DNA of 64,000 nt, taken from the NCBI RefSeq assembly GCF_902499335.1, contig NZ_CABVQK010000001.1, positions 851,886 to 915,885 of the forward strand, read 5' to 3'. A program made the position numbers and the translations under genes. The first letter of the stretch is position 1. Every line of letters starts with the position of its first letter. Below are positions 1 to 8,256 of the stretch, one piece after another. Source of the stretch: Burkholderia lata. Its GTDB lineage: Bacteria > Pseudomonadota > Gammaproteobacteria > Burkholderiales > Burkholderiaceae. The notes under the pieces were generated by a model. That model did no database searches. It saw nothing but the letters and a program-made list of their open reading frames with translations, and was not told the DNA's origin.

Positions 1-864
1 AAGTTCCTGCCCGAGTGGGGCATTCGCTCCGAAGTGATCGCCGACGGGCTGTCCACCCACGCGATCCGCGCCGCGCTCGAAGCGGCCGCGCAAAAGGGCC
101 GCGTGCGGATGTGCTACATCGAGACGCCCGCCAACCCGACCAACGCGCTGTTCGACCTCGAAGGGCTGCGCAGCGAAATCGACGCATTCGAAGCGCGCCA
201 CGGCTATCGCCCGCTGTCGGTCTGCGACAACACGCTGCTCGGGCCGCTGTACCAGAAGCCGTCGCGGCAAGGCATCGACCTGAGCGTGTACTCGCTGACC
301 AAATACATCGGCGGCCATAGCGACCTCGTCGCCGGCGGCGTCACGGGCACTCGTGAGCTGATCACGAAGATCCGCTCGATCCGCAGCACGCTCGGCTCGC
401 AGCTCGACCCGCATTCGTCGTGGATGATCACGCGCTCGATGGAAACGCTCGTGCTGCGCATGCAGCAGGCCGCGCGCAGCGGCAGCACCGTCGCCCGCTG
501 GCTCGCCGGCAATCCGCATCGCCCGGTGCGCGTGCTGCACCCCGAGCTTATCGACGATCCGGCCTACCAGGCCGTCTACCAGCGCCAGTGCACCGGGCCG
601 GGCTCAACGTTTGCGTTCATCCTCGACGGCGGACGCGAACAGGCGTTCAGGTTCATCAACCACCTGACGCTCTTCAAGTCCGCGGTCAGTCTCGGCGGCA
701 CGGAGTCGCTGATCTGCCATCCGGCGTCGACGACGCATTCGGGCGTGCCGGCCGATGCGCGTGCAGCGGCGGGCGTGTCGGAAGGACTGATTCGCGTGTC
801 GGTCGGGCTCGAACATCCGGACGACCTGATCGCCGACCTGTCGTACGCGCTGGAGCATTGCTGA
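1..864 (+). CDS. Cys/Met metabolism PLP-dependent enzyme (cystathionine gamma-synthase family), 5' truncated
   Basis: The C-terminal 287 residues of a fold-type I PLP enzyme are present. The frame is open from base 1, so the start lies to the left of the window. The PLP-lysine motif is visible as SLTKYIGGHSD, followed by the family-typical LVAGGVTG and, near the end, SLGGTESLICHPAST. These fit cystathionine gamma-synthase, gamma-lyase or O-acetylhomoserine sulfhydrylase-type enzymes, which act on sulfur amino acids in the cytoplasm. The exact reaction cannot be read from this fragment. Gene ends at TGA. No operon partner is visible downstream, where a damaged GNAT fragment follows. Confidence 0.88.
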   Translation, partial: KFLPEWGIRSEVIADGLSTHAIRAALEAAAQKGRVRMCYIETPANPTNALFDLEGLRSEIDAFEARHGYRPLSVCDNTLLGPLYQKPSRQGIDLSVYSLTKYIGGHSDLVAGGVTGTRELITKIRSIRSTLGSQLDPHSSWMITRSMETLVLRMQQAARSGSTVARWLAGNPHRPVRVLHPELIDDPAYQAVYQRQCTGPGSTFAFILDGGREQAFRFINHLTLFKSAVSLGGTESLICHPASTTHSGVPADARAAAGVSEGLIRVSVGLEHPDDLIADLSYALEHC

Positions 865-929
865 CGAGGGAGGAGGTGCGCCCCGTGGCGGTTCGCACGG
901 GGCGGCTCCCGCCGGCGCGGGTCAGGCAT

Positions 930-1050
930 TCAGTGACGCTGCCCGTGCCCGGATGCCGGCTCGCACGGCACTTCTCCGAACGCTTCGTAGCCCTGCTTCC
1001 GGTAGAAATCCGGTGCCTGGAACGAGATCGTGTAGAGCACCGCACGCGCA
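930..1050 (-). pseudogene. C-terminal fragment of a GNAT acetyltransferase gene
   Basis: Read on the minus strand, this gives ARAVLYTISFQAPDFYRKQG followed by YEAFGEVPCEP, which is the same peptide as residues about 100-131 of the intact GNAT gene at 3123-3557. It then ends differently, in ASGHGQRH and a TGA stop. Upstream of 1050 the homology stops abruptly and no start is available. It is either the stump of a second GNAT gene or the piece left by a duplication and insertion event. It encodes no usable enzyme by itself. Confidence 0.75.
956..1049. repeat. 94-bp direct repeat, copy A (GNAT fragment)
   Basis: These 94 bases match 3161-3254 in the same orientation with three mismatches (T/G, T/C and C/T). 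The two copies bracket about 2.1 kb of atypical DNA. The repeat lies entirely inside GNAT coding sequence. Confidence 0.9.
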
Positions 1051-1259
1051 AGGATGCGTCAGCCGAGCGGAGCAAGGGAACGATGGAAGCCCGCCAGGGG
1101 CGAGACCCGCAGGGGGCTCGATGCGCAGCACGACAGCGCGACCGGCCAGCTCTCGGGTGGCCGGGGACGCCCAGGTATCAGGGTGGAATGAGCAACAGAG
1201 TCACGATGATCCCAATATTCATCGTCAAGACTGAGTCCTGCCAAACAGGAGAACATGAG

Positions 1260-2042
1260 ATGCCAGTGACCATCTCCCGCGCACTCGGCCTCGGTAGCGT
1301 CAACAGCGCTTACGTGGGAACCTTCAACGGCACCACTATCAAGGCCATGATCGGTGTGCTCGCCATCTTGCTTCCTGTCGTCGAAGTGATCTTGACCAGT
1401 ACCTGGGTACGCTCGATCAGCGCCAGCTACTGGTTTGGTATTCCATTTCACCCCGAGGACCCCAACGCGTGCCACTTGCCCGACACTGGCCACCCTTGGC
1501 TAATGCTTGTCGACTGGCCGAGAATCTACCTCGTGGGCACCTTGCTCGCCATCAGTGCTCTGCTCTTGAGCTACCGCGGCGAGACAATGCTGCAGGGTGT
1601 CCTTGCGCGCGTCGGCGCCATTGCTGCCGCAGGTGTCGCACTGTTTCCCTGCAACTGCGACTGCTACACGGAGCTCGTGCCGCATTTGCACTACGGGTCC
1701 GCCGGCGTTGTGTACACGGTGCTTTTCTATTTCGTTGCCCACTTCTATTTCAAGGCGAGCCGCAAGGCGGCTGGTTCCTACACGACTGGGCGCCCCGCAC
1801 ATAGCCCACCAGCCTGGACATCCAATGCGGCGCGACGCAAGCACGTATACGCATTCTGCCTAGCCGGCATGATCGGCTCAGTCCTCATCCTCGCGACGAG
1901 CAAGCATCTGCCGGACTCCATGCGCCCAGTGCTTGTTGGCGAAGCAGGCGGACTGCTCTTCTTTGGTCTGGCATGGCTGACCGCCAGTCGCGTGGCACCG
2001 ATTTTTACCAGCGCTGGCATTGATCGGGAACGTATCTTCTAG
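1260..2042 (+). CDS. multi-pass membrane protein, DUF998-like
   Basis: A 260-residue hydrophobic protein starts at ATG 1260 after an AGGAG-type ribosome site (1247-1251); an out-of-frame ATG sits at 1255. About six membrane spans can be seen, beginning with MIGVLAILLPVVEVILT near residue 30, then YLVGTLLAISALLL, VGAIAAAGVALFPCNC, VVYTVLFYFVAHFYF and two near the C-terminus. The motif VALFPC, followed later by H-x-G-S-A-G, is reminiscent of DUF998 proteins, whose function is unknown. Base composition is lower in GC than the flanking genes, and it lies within the DNA bracketed by the 94-bp repeats, so transfer is likely. Family assignment is tentative. Confidence 0.65.
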   Translation: MPVTISRALGLGSVNSAYVGTFNGTTIKAMIGVLAILLPVVEVILTSTWVRSISASYWFGIPFHPEDPNACHLPDTGHPWLMLVDWPRIYLVGTLLAISALLLSYRGETMLQGVLARVGAIAAAGVALFPCNCDCYTELVPHLHYGSAGVVYTVLFYFVAHFYFKASRKAAGSYTTGRPAHSPPAWTSNAARRKHVYAFCLAGMIGSVLILATSKHLPDSMRPVLVGEAGGLLFFGLAWLTASRVAPIFTSAGIDRERIF

Positions 2043-2311
2043 ACCTAGCAAGAGCCGTTACCTGGCCTTGGCAAGCGATCCCTCTCGCACGAACCGAATC
2101 AGCTCCGCTGCATGGCCGTCGGCGACGATCAGTGCTGAGTGGAGTTAAGCCGTTGAGCGGATGAGCACTCAACCGTCGCGGGTTTCGCCCGCCTTGAACA
2201 ATGAGCCCGGTAATATGCTCGGCCGCTGGAAACTCGGGGATGCAACTGTCGGAAAGCTGTCGAGCAGTCGTTCGCGCTGTCGCTGCCGGGACGGGTCCTC
2301 TCGATGGAAGG
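2043..2311. other. gene-free stretch with attC-like 5' end next to the cassette gene
   Basis: No gene is convincing here. Read leftward from 2318 on the minus strand it opens with GCCTAAC followed by CCTTCCATCGAGAGGACCCG. I recall this pattern as the 5' arm of integron attC recombination sites in Xanthomonas-like and environmental cassettes; this is memory, not a search. A short inverted repeat, GTTGAG (2151-2156) with CTCAAC (about 2167-2172), also reads like R-box motifs. No complementary 3' half ending in GTTRRRY at the proper distance was found, so the site looks incomplete. Confidence 0.4.
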
Positions 2312-2323
2312 GTTAGGCGCCAC
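2312..2323. repeat. 12-bp inverted repeat, left arm
   Basis: GTTAGGCGCCAC here is the exact reverse complement of GTGGCGCCTAAC at 2849-2860, and the two arms closely bracket the 2313-2837 gene. The stop codon of that gene (TAA, minus strand) is inside the GCCTAAC core, as is common for integron cassettes. Confidence 0.85.
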
Positions 2324-2837
2324 CGTTCGGATACCGGTGAATGAGTTGCGTATAGGCTCGATTGAGAAACAGTTCCAACTCGGCCATAGCCTTCATTTCG
2401 GAAATGAACGACTTGTCGGTTAGTAGCTCTTGATCAAAAAGTGGCTCGCCTGTTTCTTCATCGACCTGAAACCTCGCGCCAGAGCGAAGCATCCCTTGGA
2501 CCTCTCCGCCCGCCTTGAGCTCGATGTACGCGGAGTGAAGTATGCGGTTTCGGTCCCTTCTAAGTTGATGCAGTCGTTCGACGGAAAATGAAAAGGAGTC
2601 TTTGAAATCAGCTTCCAGGGCCTGAGGCAGTTTGCACTTTGGTAGCGCCTGCAGGAAGAGTTCGTGAACGCGGTCAACGAGTTTTTCATTGGTGAGGTTT
2701 CTCAGATCGGGGGGGGGCCATTTCAGGCGCTCTGGATCGAGGATGAACCATCCAATCTCCCGAAGCTTGTTCTCAATCCATTGGAATGAGACGGCAAACT
2801 CCCCTATGCGTTGGTAAACGGCTTGTTCGTTGCTCAT
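2313..2837 (-). CDS. hypothetical protein carried as an integron-cassette-like unit
   Basis: A 174-residue protein begins MSNEQAVYQRIGEFAVSFQW and ends HRYPNGGA. I recognise no family. It is predicted soluble, mostly helical and charged, with no signal peptide or membrane span. GC is clearly below the window average. On its own strand, GTTAGGC lies 17 bases before the start codon and GCCTAAC forms the stop, so core recombination motifs hug both ends, as in a gene cassette. No integrase gene is in the window. A ribosome site (AGGAAC) precedes the ATG. It is read opposite to the membrane protein to its left, so the two are not an operon. Confidence 0.7.
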   Translation of the reverse strand: MSNEQAVYQRIGEFAVSFQWIENKLREIGWFILDPERLKWPPPDLRNLTNEKLVDRVHELFLQALPKCKLPQALEADFKDSFSFSVERLHQLRRDRNRILHSAYIELKAGGEVQGMLRSGARFQVDEETGEPLFDQELLTDKSFISEMKAMAELELFLNRAYTQLIHRYPNGGA

Positions 2838-2848
2838 CGAATGTTCCT

Positions 2849-2860
2849 GTGGCGCCTAAC
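2849..2860. repeat. 12-bp inverted repeat, right arm
   Basis: GTGGCGCCTAAC pairs perfectly with 2312-2323. On the minus strand it supplies GTTAGGC just before the cassette-like gene, matching the GTTRRRY core expected at a cassette junction. Confidence 0.85.
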
Positions 2861-2867
2861 GCAATGA

Positions 2868-2933
2868 AGACCGCGCTAACTCGCAGGCCATATCTGGCCA
2901 TTGCGGTCTAAAAAATGGCACGCAAAAAGTGCC
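2868..2933. other. two nested or adjacent hairpins upstream of the cassette-like gene
   Basis: Arms AGACCGC (2868-2874) and GCGGTCT (2903-2909) enclose a second stem GGCCA (2886-2890) with TGGCC (2895-2899). A separate stem, GGCAC (2917-2921) with GTGCC (2929-2933), follows an A-run. The first structure could be the folded arm of a degenerate attC, because it directly abuts GCCTAAC. Alternatively these are transcription terminators. The sequence does not decide. Confidence 0.45.
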
Positions 2934-3122
2934 GCAAGGGGCCTGCAGCCTACCTCTGCAGTACACATGTGGATGGCTGCGAAGGCCTCCTCGGAGGTGT
3001 CCGGAATTCCGTGTGTGAGGCGGGTTGAATTTCAGACTCCAATGTTGAATCGTACCGGGTAAAGCAGCACGAGCATGGGTCATGGCGCTCTTCCAATCGT
3101 GACGCGAGCCGTTCGAACCGGT

Positions 3123-3557
3123 TCAAAGCACCTTCACCATGAACACGCGCGACGTGCCCTCCGGCTCGCACGGCACTTCGCCGAACGCTTCGTAGCCCTG
3201 CTTCCGGTAGAAATCCGGCGCCTGGAACGAGATCGTGTAGAGCACCGCACGTGCGCATCCGCGTCGTTTCGCTTCGGCTTCGGCCTCGCGCAGCAGCCGG
3301 CTGCCGAATCCGCCGCCGCGCAGCGATTCGGGCAGGTAGAACAGATCGATGAAGAAGAGGCCGAGCGACGTGCGCCCCGTGAGGCCGCCCAGGATCTCGC
3401 CGGTCGCGGGATCCGTCACGTACACGTCGAGCGTCGCCGCGTCGGCGCGCCCCGTCATCGCGTGATTGAATTCGCCGAGCTTGCGGCTGATGAAGTCGTG
3501 CGCGGCCGGCTGCCCGGTATCGGTGAGCCGGATGGAAACGTCGGGTTGCGTTGTCAT
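3123..3557 (-). CDS. GNAT-family N-acetyltransferase
   Basis: This 144-residue protein transfers an acetyl group from acetyl-CoA to an unknown amine. Start chosen at MTTQPDVSI (3557), since the longer frame encodes low-complexity residues. The GNAT fold is seen in FFIDLFYLPESLRGGGFG (beta4 and the acetyl-CoA P-loop, residues about 69-86), then SRLLREAEAEAKRRG and APDFYRKQGYEAFG, the usual motif B Tyr region. It runs to a typical end, SRVFMVKVL. The codons for residues about 101-132 are duplicated at 956-1049. Substrate cannot be inferred. Confidence 0.85.
   Translation of the reverse strand: MTTQPDVSIRLTDTGQPAAHDFISRKLGEFNHAMTGRADAATLDVYVTDPATGEILGGLTGRTSLGLFFIDLFYLPESLRGGGFGSRLLREAEAEAKRRGCARAVLYTISFQAPDFYRKQGYEAFGEVPCEPEGTSRVFMVKVL
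3161..3254. repeat. 94-bp direct repeat, copy B (inside intact GNAT gene)
   Basis: Partner of 956-1049, with 91 of 94 bases the same. This copy is in the reading frame of the complete acetyltransferase gene. Confidence 0.9.
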
Positions 3558-3723
3558 GGGGCGGGTTCGGTCGAAGAGAGATGCCGCCTGGCATGCAACA
3601 CCCGGGGCGCGAATCGCTCGACTATAGCGCGTCGACGGGCATGCCGTGCTGGCACACCCGCCGCCTTCGTCATGCATCACGCGGCCGACCGACCGCGTTC
3701 ATGCCCGTGCCCCACGCACGCCC

Positions 3724-4563
3724 TCACGCCACCGCGAACGCCGCCTTCATGTCGGCGATGCGACGCCGTTCACGCGCGATCATCATCCGGTTCACGACGA
3801 TCACGCCGATCGTCACCGCCGTGATGAACAGCGTCGCCAGTGCGTTCATCTCCGGGTTCAGCCCCAGCCGCACGCGCGAGAACACCACCAGCGGCAGCGT
3901 CGTCGAGCCCGGCCCCGACAGGAACGCCGACAGCACCAGGTCGTCGATCGACAGCGTGAACGACAGCAGCCACCCCGACAGCAGCGCCTGCGAGATCAGC
4001 GGCAGCGTCACCACGAAGAACACCTTCAGCGGCGTCGCGCCCAGATCCAGCGCCGCTTCTTCCAGCGACTTGTTCATCTCCTTCACGCGCGACTGCACGA
4101 TGATCGCCACGTACGACACGCACAGCATCACGTGACCGATCCAGATCGTCACCATCCCGCGCCCCTTCGGCCAGCCGAACATCTGCTCCAGCGCAACGAA
4201 CAGCAACAGCAGCGAGATGCCCTGGATCACTTCCGGAATCACCAGCGGCGCGTTGATCATCCCCGTGTACAGCGTGAAGCCCTTGAAGCGGCCGAAGCGC
4301 GCGAGCACGAAGCCCGCCCACGTGCCGATCACGACCGACGCCGTGGCCGTCAAGAGACCGATCTTCAGCGACAGCCACGCGGCGGTCAGCAGCTCGTCGT
4401 CGTCCAGCAGCGCCGAGTACCACTTCAGCGAGAAGCCCGACCACACCGTCACCAGCTTCGACTCGTTGAACGAGTACACGACCAGGCTGATGATCGGGAT
4501 GTACAGGAACAGGAAGCCGAAGGCGAGAACGCCCGTCGACAGCGGTTTGCTCGGCTTGATCAT
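3724..4563 (-). CDS. potI: putrescine/spermidine ABC transporter permease
   Basis: A 279-residue inner-membrane permease, last gene of a three-gene polyamine uptake operon. Six spans are apparent, starting with VLAFGFLFLYIPIISLVVYS near residue 13. The EAA loop that docks with the ATPase reads EEAALDLGATPLKVFFVVTLP in the C-terminal half. Length and motifs fit PotI/PotC. Its ATG overlaps the stop of the upstream permease by four bases (ATGA), implying translational coupling. No binding-protein gene follows; a short gap leads to the convergent GNAT region. Confidence 0.92.
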   Translation of the reverse strand: MIKPSKPLSTGVLAFGFLFLYIPIISLVVYSFNESKLVTVWSGFSLKWYSALLDDDELLTAAWLSLKIGLLTATASVVIGTWAGFVLARFGRFKGFTLYTGMINAPLVIPEVIQGISLLLLFVALEQMFGWPKGRGMVTIWIGHVMLCVSYVAIIVQSRVKEMNKSLEEAALDLGATPLKVFFVVTLPLISQALLSGWLLSFTLSIDDLVLSAFLSGPGSTTLPLVVFSRVRLGLNPEMNALATLFITAVTIGVIVVNRMMIARERRRIADMKAAFAVA

Positions 4564-5546
4564 TTCGCGTCCTCCAGTTCCTTGACCTGGTAGTACTGGA
4601 ACAGCGCCATCGGCACCAGCAGCAGCATCACCATCGCGACCGTCACCGCGGACGCCATCGGCCAGTCCATGTTGTTGAAGAATTCATCCCACATCACGCG
4701 GCCGATCATCAGCGTGTCGGCGCCGCCGAGCAGTTCCGGAATCACGTACTCGCCCACCGCCGGGATGAACACCAGCAGGCTGCCGGCGATGATCCCGTTC
4801 TTCGACAGCGGCAGCGTGATCCGCGTGAATGCGACCCACGGCTTGGCGCCCAGGTCGTACGCGGCTTCAAGCAGCGTGAGGTCCATCTTCACGAGGTGCG
4901 CGTACAGCGGCATCACCATGAACGGCAGGTACGAATAGACCATCCCGATATAGACGCCCGCGTCGCTGTGATAGAGGCGCAGCGGCGTGTGGATGATGCC
5001 GAGCGCGATCAGCGTGTGGTTCAGCAGGCCGTCATCCTTCAGGATGCCGATCCATGCGTACACGCGGATCAGGAACGACGTCCAGAACGGCAGCATCACG
5101 GCCATCATCAGCACGTTGCGGCGGTTCGGTTCCGAGCGCGCGATGTAGTACGCCATCGGATAGCCGATCAGCAGGCACAGCACCGTCGACACGGCGGCCA
5201 TCTTCAGCGAGCTGAGGTAGGTCGCGATGTACAGGTCGTCCTGCAGCAGGAACGCGTAGTGCGACATCTGCAGCGCGAAGTGCACGACGCCGTCCTTGAT
5301 CTCGACGAGCGACGTGTACGGCGGAATGCCCATCACCTGATCGGCGAAGCTGATCTTCAGCACCAGCACGAACGGCAGCGCGAAGAACACGGCAAGCCAC
5401 ACGAACGGCACGCCGATCGCGACGCTGCGGCCCGACGGCAGGAAGCGCTGCAGCATCGCGAAGCGGCCCGGGCGGGCGCGTCCGGCGCCGGTGCTTGCTG
5501 CGCCGGACGACACCGGCGCGGACGGAGTGGAAGCGGAGGTTCTCAT
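4560..5546 (-). CDS. potH: putrescine/spermidine ABC transporter permease
   Basis: A 328-residue permease with a Pro/Ala-rich cytoplasmic lead of about 45 residues and then six spans. The EAA loop is EAAYDLGAKPWVAFTRITLP. Together with the PotI-type subunit it would form the channel for putrescine or spermidine uptake. It starts 10 bases after the ATPase gene stops and overlaps potI by four bases. Size and loop sequence match PotH/PotB; which polyamine is carried cannot be told. Confidence 0.92.
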   Translation of the reverse strand: MRTSASTPSAPVSSGAASTGAGRARPGRFAMLQRFLPSGRSVAIGVPFVWLAVFFALPFVLVLKISFADQVMGIPPYTSLVEIKDGVVHFALQMSHYAFLLQDDLYIATYLSSLKMAAVSTVLCLLIGYPMAYYIARSEPNRRNVLMMAVMLPFWTSFLIRVYAWIGILKDDGLLNHTLIALGIIHTPLRLYHSDAGVYIGMVYSYLPFMVMPLYAHLVKMDLTLLEAAYDLGAKPWVAFTRITLPLSKNGIIAGSLLVFIPAVGEYVIPELLGGADTLMIGRVMWDEFFNNMDWPMASAVTVAMVMLLLVPMALFQYYQVKELEDAK

Positions 5547-5556
5547 CGTGGCGTCC

Positions 5557-6711
5557 TCACTGCGTCAGCACGACGCCGCTGGCCGGCGACCACGACACGA
5601 ACACATCGTCGTTCCACGCCGGTGCGTTGTCGTTCATCAGGTGCGAGCTCGACAGGTTCGACACGACCGTCTTGCCGCTCGGCAAGCGCACGTGGTACAG
5701 CGAGTAGCTGCCCATGTACGCGATGTCGGTCACGACGCCGCGCGCCCAGTTGTGTTTCGAGCCCGGCTTCTCGCGCGACACGTGAATGCGTTCCGGGCGC
5801 ACCGAGATGCCGACGGGCATGCCGAGCGGGCCCGTGATGCCGTGGCTCACATACATGCGCGCCTCGAGGTCGTCGCTTTCGACGAAGATGTGATCGGGCT
5901 CGTCTTCGACCACGCGCCCTTCGAACAGGTTGGTCGAGCCGATGAATTCGGCCGAGAAGCGGCTGTTCGGGAACTCGTACACCTCGCCCGGCGCGCCGAT
6001 CTGCACGATCTTGCCTTCGCTCATCACCGCGAGGCGGCTGGCCATCGTCATCGCCTCTTCCTGGTCGTGCGTGACCATCACGCAGGTCACGTCGACCTTC
6101 TCGATGATGTTCACGAGTTCGAGCTGGGTCTTCTGGCGGATCTTCTTGTCGAGTGCCGACATCGGCTCGTCGAGCAGCAGGAGCTTCGGGCGCTTGACCA
6201 GCGAGCGCGCGAGCGCGACGCGCTGCTGCTGGCCGCCCGAGAGTTGATGCGGCTTGCGCTGTGCGTACTTGCTCATCTGCACGAGCGCGAGCGCATCGGC
6301 CACGCGCTCCTTGATCTCGTTCTTCGGCGTGCCTTCCTGCTTCAAGCCGAATGCGACGTTCGATTCGACCGTCATGTGCGGGAACAGCGCGTACGACTGG
6401 AACATCATGTTCACCGGGCGGCGGTACGGCGGCAGCGAGGCAAGGTCCTCGCCGTCGACGAAGATCTTGCCGGAGGTGGCCGTCTCGAGCCCGGCGAGCA
6501 TGCGCAGCAACGTCGACTTGCCGCAGCCCGAGCTGCCGAGCAGCGCGAACAGCTCGTTTTTCGCGATCGTCAAGTTCACGTTGTCGACAGCCGTGCTGTC
6601 GCCGAATTTCTTCACGACGTTTTCGATGCGGACGAACGTGTCGTTCGGCTTGAGCATGCTCGTCGCCGGGCGATGCATCGCATCAGGTGTACTGAATGAA
6701 TCCCGTTTCAT
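5557..6711 (-). CDS. potG: polyamine ABC transporter ATP-binding protein
   Basis: A 384-residue ABC ATPase that powers polyamine import. Walker A is GSSGCGKST (residues 59-67). The Q-loop region FQSYALFPHMTV, signature LSGGQQQR and Walker B LLLLDEPMSALD follow, then the switch histidine in VMVTHDQEEA. The C-terminal third is a TOBE regulatory domain, including VGISVRPERIHVSRE. First gene of potGHI on this strand. The usual potF periplasmic binding protein is absent: the next gene upstream, across 469 bases, is an unrelated deaminase on the same strand. Confidence 0.93.
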   Translation of the reverse strand: MKRDSFSTPDAMHRPATSMLKPNDTFVRIENVVKKFGDSTAVDNVNLTIAKNELFALLGSSGCGKSTLLRMLAGLETATSGKIFVDGEDLASLPPYRRPVNMMFQSYALFPHMTVESNVAFGLKQEGTPKNEIKERVADALALVQMSKYAQRKPHQLSGGQQQRVALARSLVKRPKLLLLDEPMSALDKKIRQKTQLELVNIIEKVDVTCVMVTHDQEEAMTMASRLAVMSEGKIVQIGAPGEVYEFPNSRFSAEFIGSTNLFEGRVVEDEPDHIFVESDDLEARMYVSHGITGPLGMPVGISVRPERIHVSREKPGSKHNWARGVVTDIAYMGSYSLYHVRLPSGKTVVSNLSSSHLMNDNAPAWNDDVFVSWSPASGVVLTQ

Positions 6712-7180
6712 GATGGTCCGTTTTAGGCAGGTAAGCGAATCTCAGGCGTCAGGCGCGACCGGTCCGACGGTCGCGCGGTGCTGGCGGAGAGGGATCGAGC
6801 GATTCCTCGTCCGGAACGAATGGCGCAGCGAAACAGGTGTGGACAAGCGCACGGCGATCGGCGGCAATCAGTCGCGATCGACCGGAGTCGCCGCGTTGGC
6901 TGTCATGAAGATTTCATCGGTTTTCATCGGGCTTTCCGCACGTTTCTGTCGTCTCCAGTGCGAATTTTTAAACCCGTCAAAAACCTTTTGGATCGCGGAT
7001 TTCCGTTTCGGACATTGAACGGGATCGATGTTTGAGGAGGCGGGAAAACGGGGGCACGACCCGGCTCCGCGCAGCAGCGCGGGCGCCCGGCGGCATGGGC
7101 GCCGCCGGGTAAAACGGAGGGTGGGGAAAACGAGCAGCCGGGAGGCTGCCACGCGCGGCCGAAGCGCCGCGCGGGTCACG
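6712..7180. other. intergenic region upstream of potGHI
   Basis: 469 bases without a believable gene. It holds an AT-rich patch at about 6962-6992 that could carry the minus-strand promoter of potGHI, and a G-rich stretch at 7030-7150 just after the deaminase stop. I could not pick convincing -35/-10 boxes or a terminator with a T-run. Confidence 0.4.
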
Positions 7181-7648
7181 TCACTTTGCGTTCGGTTCCT
7201 TCCAGCGCCGGTAGACGTCGATCGCGTCGCCGTGCTTCTGCTGCACCATCGGCAGCCGGCGTTCGCCGATCGGCTTCGCATATTCGGCGTAGAACGTGTC
7301 GAGCTCGAAATACTTGCGGTTATCGCGGTAGAACGGCGCGTAGTCCTCGCGCGTCGTGATGTAGATCACACGCTTCGGGCTGCAGTAGTACAGCGAACCG
7401 AGACACATCGGGCACGGGCTCGCGAGGATATAGATCTCGCAGTCGGTCAGGTGCTCGGTGCCGAGCTTGCGGCATGCGTCGCGCACCGCGAGGATCTCGG
7501 CATGCGCGGTCGGGTCGCTGGTCTGCGCGACGAGGTTCGGGCTCTCCGCGACGATCTCGCCGTCGCGGACGATTACCGTCGCGAACGGGCGGCCGCCCTC
7601 CTCCACGTTCTTCATCGCAAGATCGATCGTGCGTTTCACAAAATCCAT
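7181..7648 (-). CDS. nucleoside/nucleobase deaminase (cytidine deaminase fold, guanine deaminase-like)
   Basis: A 155-residue zinc deaminase. The Zn/catalytic motif HAE is at residues 49-51 and the second zinc motif PCPMC at 78-82, with C79 and C82 as ligands. The end (RRLPMVQQKHGDAIDVYRRW) and size fit the small guanine deaminase/nucleoside deaminase group rather than TadA. Reaction is hydrolytic removal of an amino group as ammonia; substrate unproven. It is the third gene after cynT and cynS on the same strand (107-base gap), so it may share their cyanate-responsive transcription. Start at MDFVKRT, preceded by a weak purine-rich site. Confidence 0.85.
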   Translation of the reverse strand: MDFVKRTIDLAMKNVEEGGRPFATVIVRDGEIVAESPNLVAQTSDPTAHAEILAVRDACRKLGTEHLTDCEIYILASPCPMCLGSLYYCSPKRVIYITTREDYAPFYRDNRKYFELDTFYAEYAKPIGERRLPMVQQKHGDAIDVYRRWKEPNAK

Positions 7649-7755
7649 GGCTGCGTCCTCGTCGAAACGGAATGGCGGGAACGTGCGCCGGCCAGCGGCC
7701 GGTGCACGTCGGGCGGAAAGCTGTGCGGCACCGCTGCCGCGGCGCCGCGCCGGCG

Positions 7756-8226
7756 TCAGAACGGCTTGGTCGGCAGGTACTTGCCGTCGAGCGTGATCAC
7801 CGCGCGCGAACCGCCTTCGGGATCGTCGACCTTCTTCACGTCGAGCCGGAAATTGATCGCGCTGATGATGCCGTCGCCGAACTTCTCGTGAACGAGCGCC
7901 TTCAGCGTCGTGCCGTACACCTGAAGCATTTCGTAGAAGCGGTAAATGGTCGGATCGGTCGGCACGCGATCGTCGATGCTGCCGCGCAGCGGGATCGACT
8001 GCAGCAGCAGCACTGCATCGTCGTCGAGGCCGAGCTTGTCGGCGACGCAGCGTGCCGCTTCCGCCGGCAGCGCATGCTGGCCGAGCAGCGCGGCCGTCAC
8101 GAACGCTTCGCTCAGGCCCGTACCTTCGGTGAGCTGCGCGAACGACAGGTTCTTGCGCGCCTTCGCGAGCACGACGGTTTCGGCAAGCGCGTGGCGGGCA
8201 GTCTGGGTGTGCTGGGACTGGATCAT
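7756..8226 (-). CDS. cynS: cyanase (cyanate hydratase)
   Basis: A 156-residue enzyme that decomposes cyanate with bicarbonate to ammonia and carbon dioxide. The catalytic residues R96, E99 and S122 sit at exactly the E. coli numbering, within [16 protein letters not shown] and [12 protein letters not shown]. The N-terminal helical part resembles a DNA-binding fold, as in the family. It follows cynT by 30 bases in the same direction, so the ammonia-producing enzyme and the carbonic anhydrase that recycles bicarbonate are co-expressed. Confidence 0.97.
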   Translation of the reverse strand: MIQSQHTQTARHALAETVVLAKARKNLSFAQLTEGTGLSEAFVTAALLGQHALPAEAARCVADKLGLDDDAVLLLQSIPLRGSIDDRVPTDPTIYRFYEMLQVYGTTLKALVHEKFGDGIISAINFRLDVKKVDDPEGGSRAVITLDGKYLPTKPF

Positions 8227-8256
8227 GGCAATTCCTCGTGGTTGGGTTGGGGCGAT

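Noticed and set aside
2129..2323. 64-codon minus-strand frame next to the cassette-like gene
   Set aside because: Its start (APNPSIERT) is the translation of the attC-like arm, a frame often seen over such sites, and it has no independent ribosome site.
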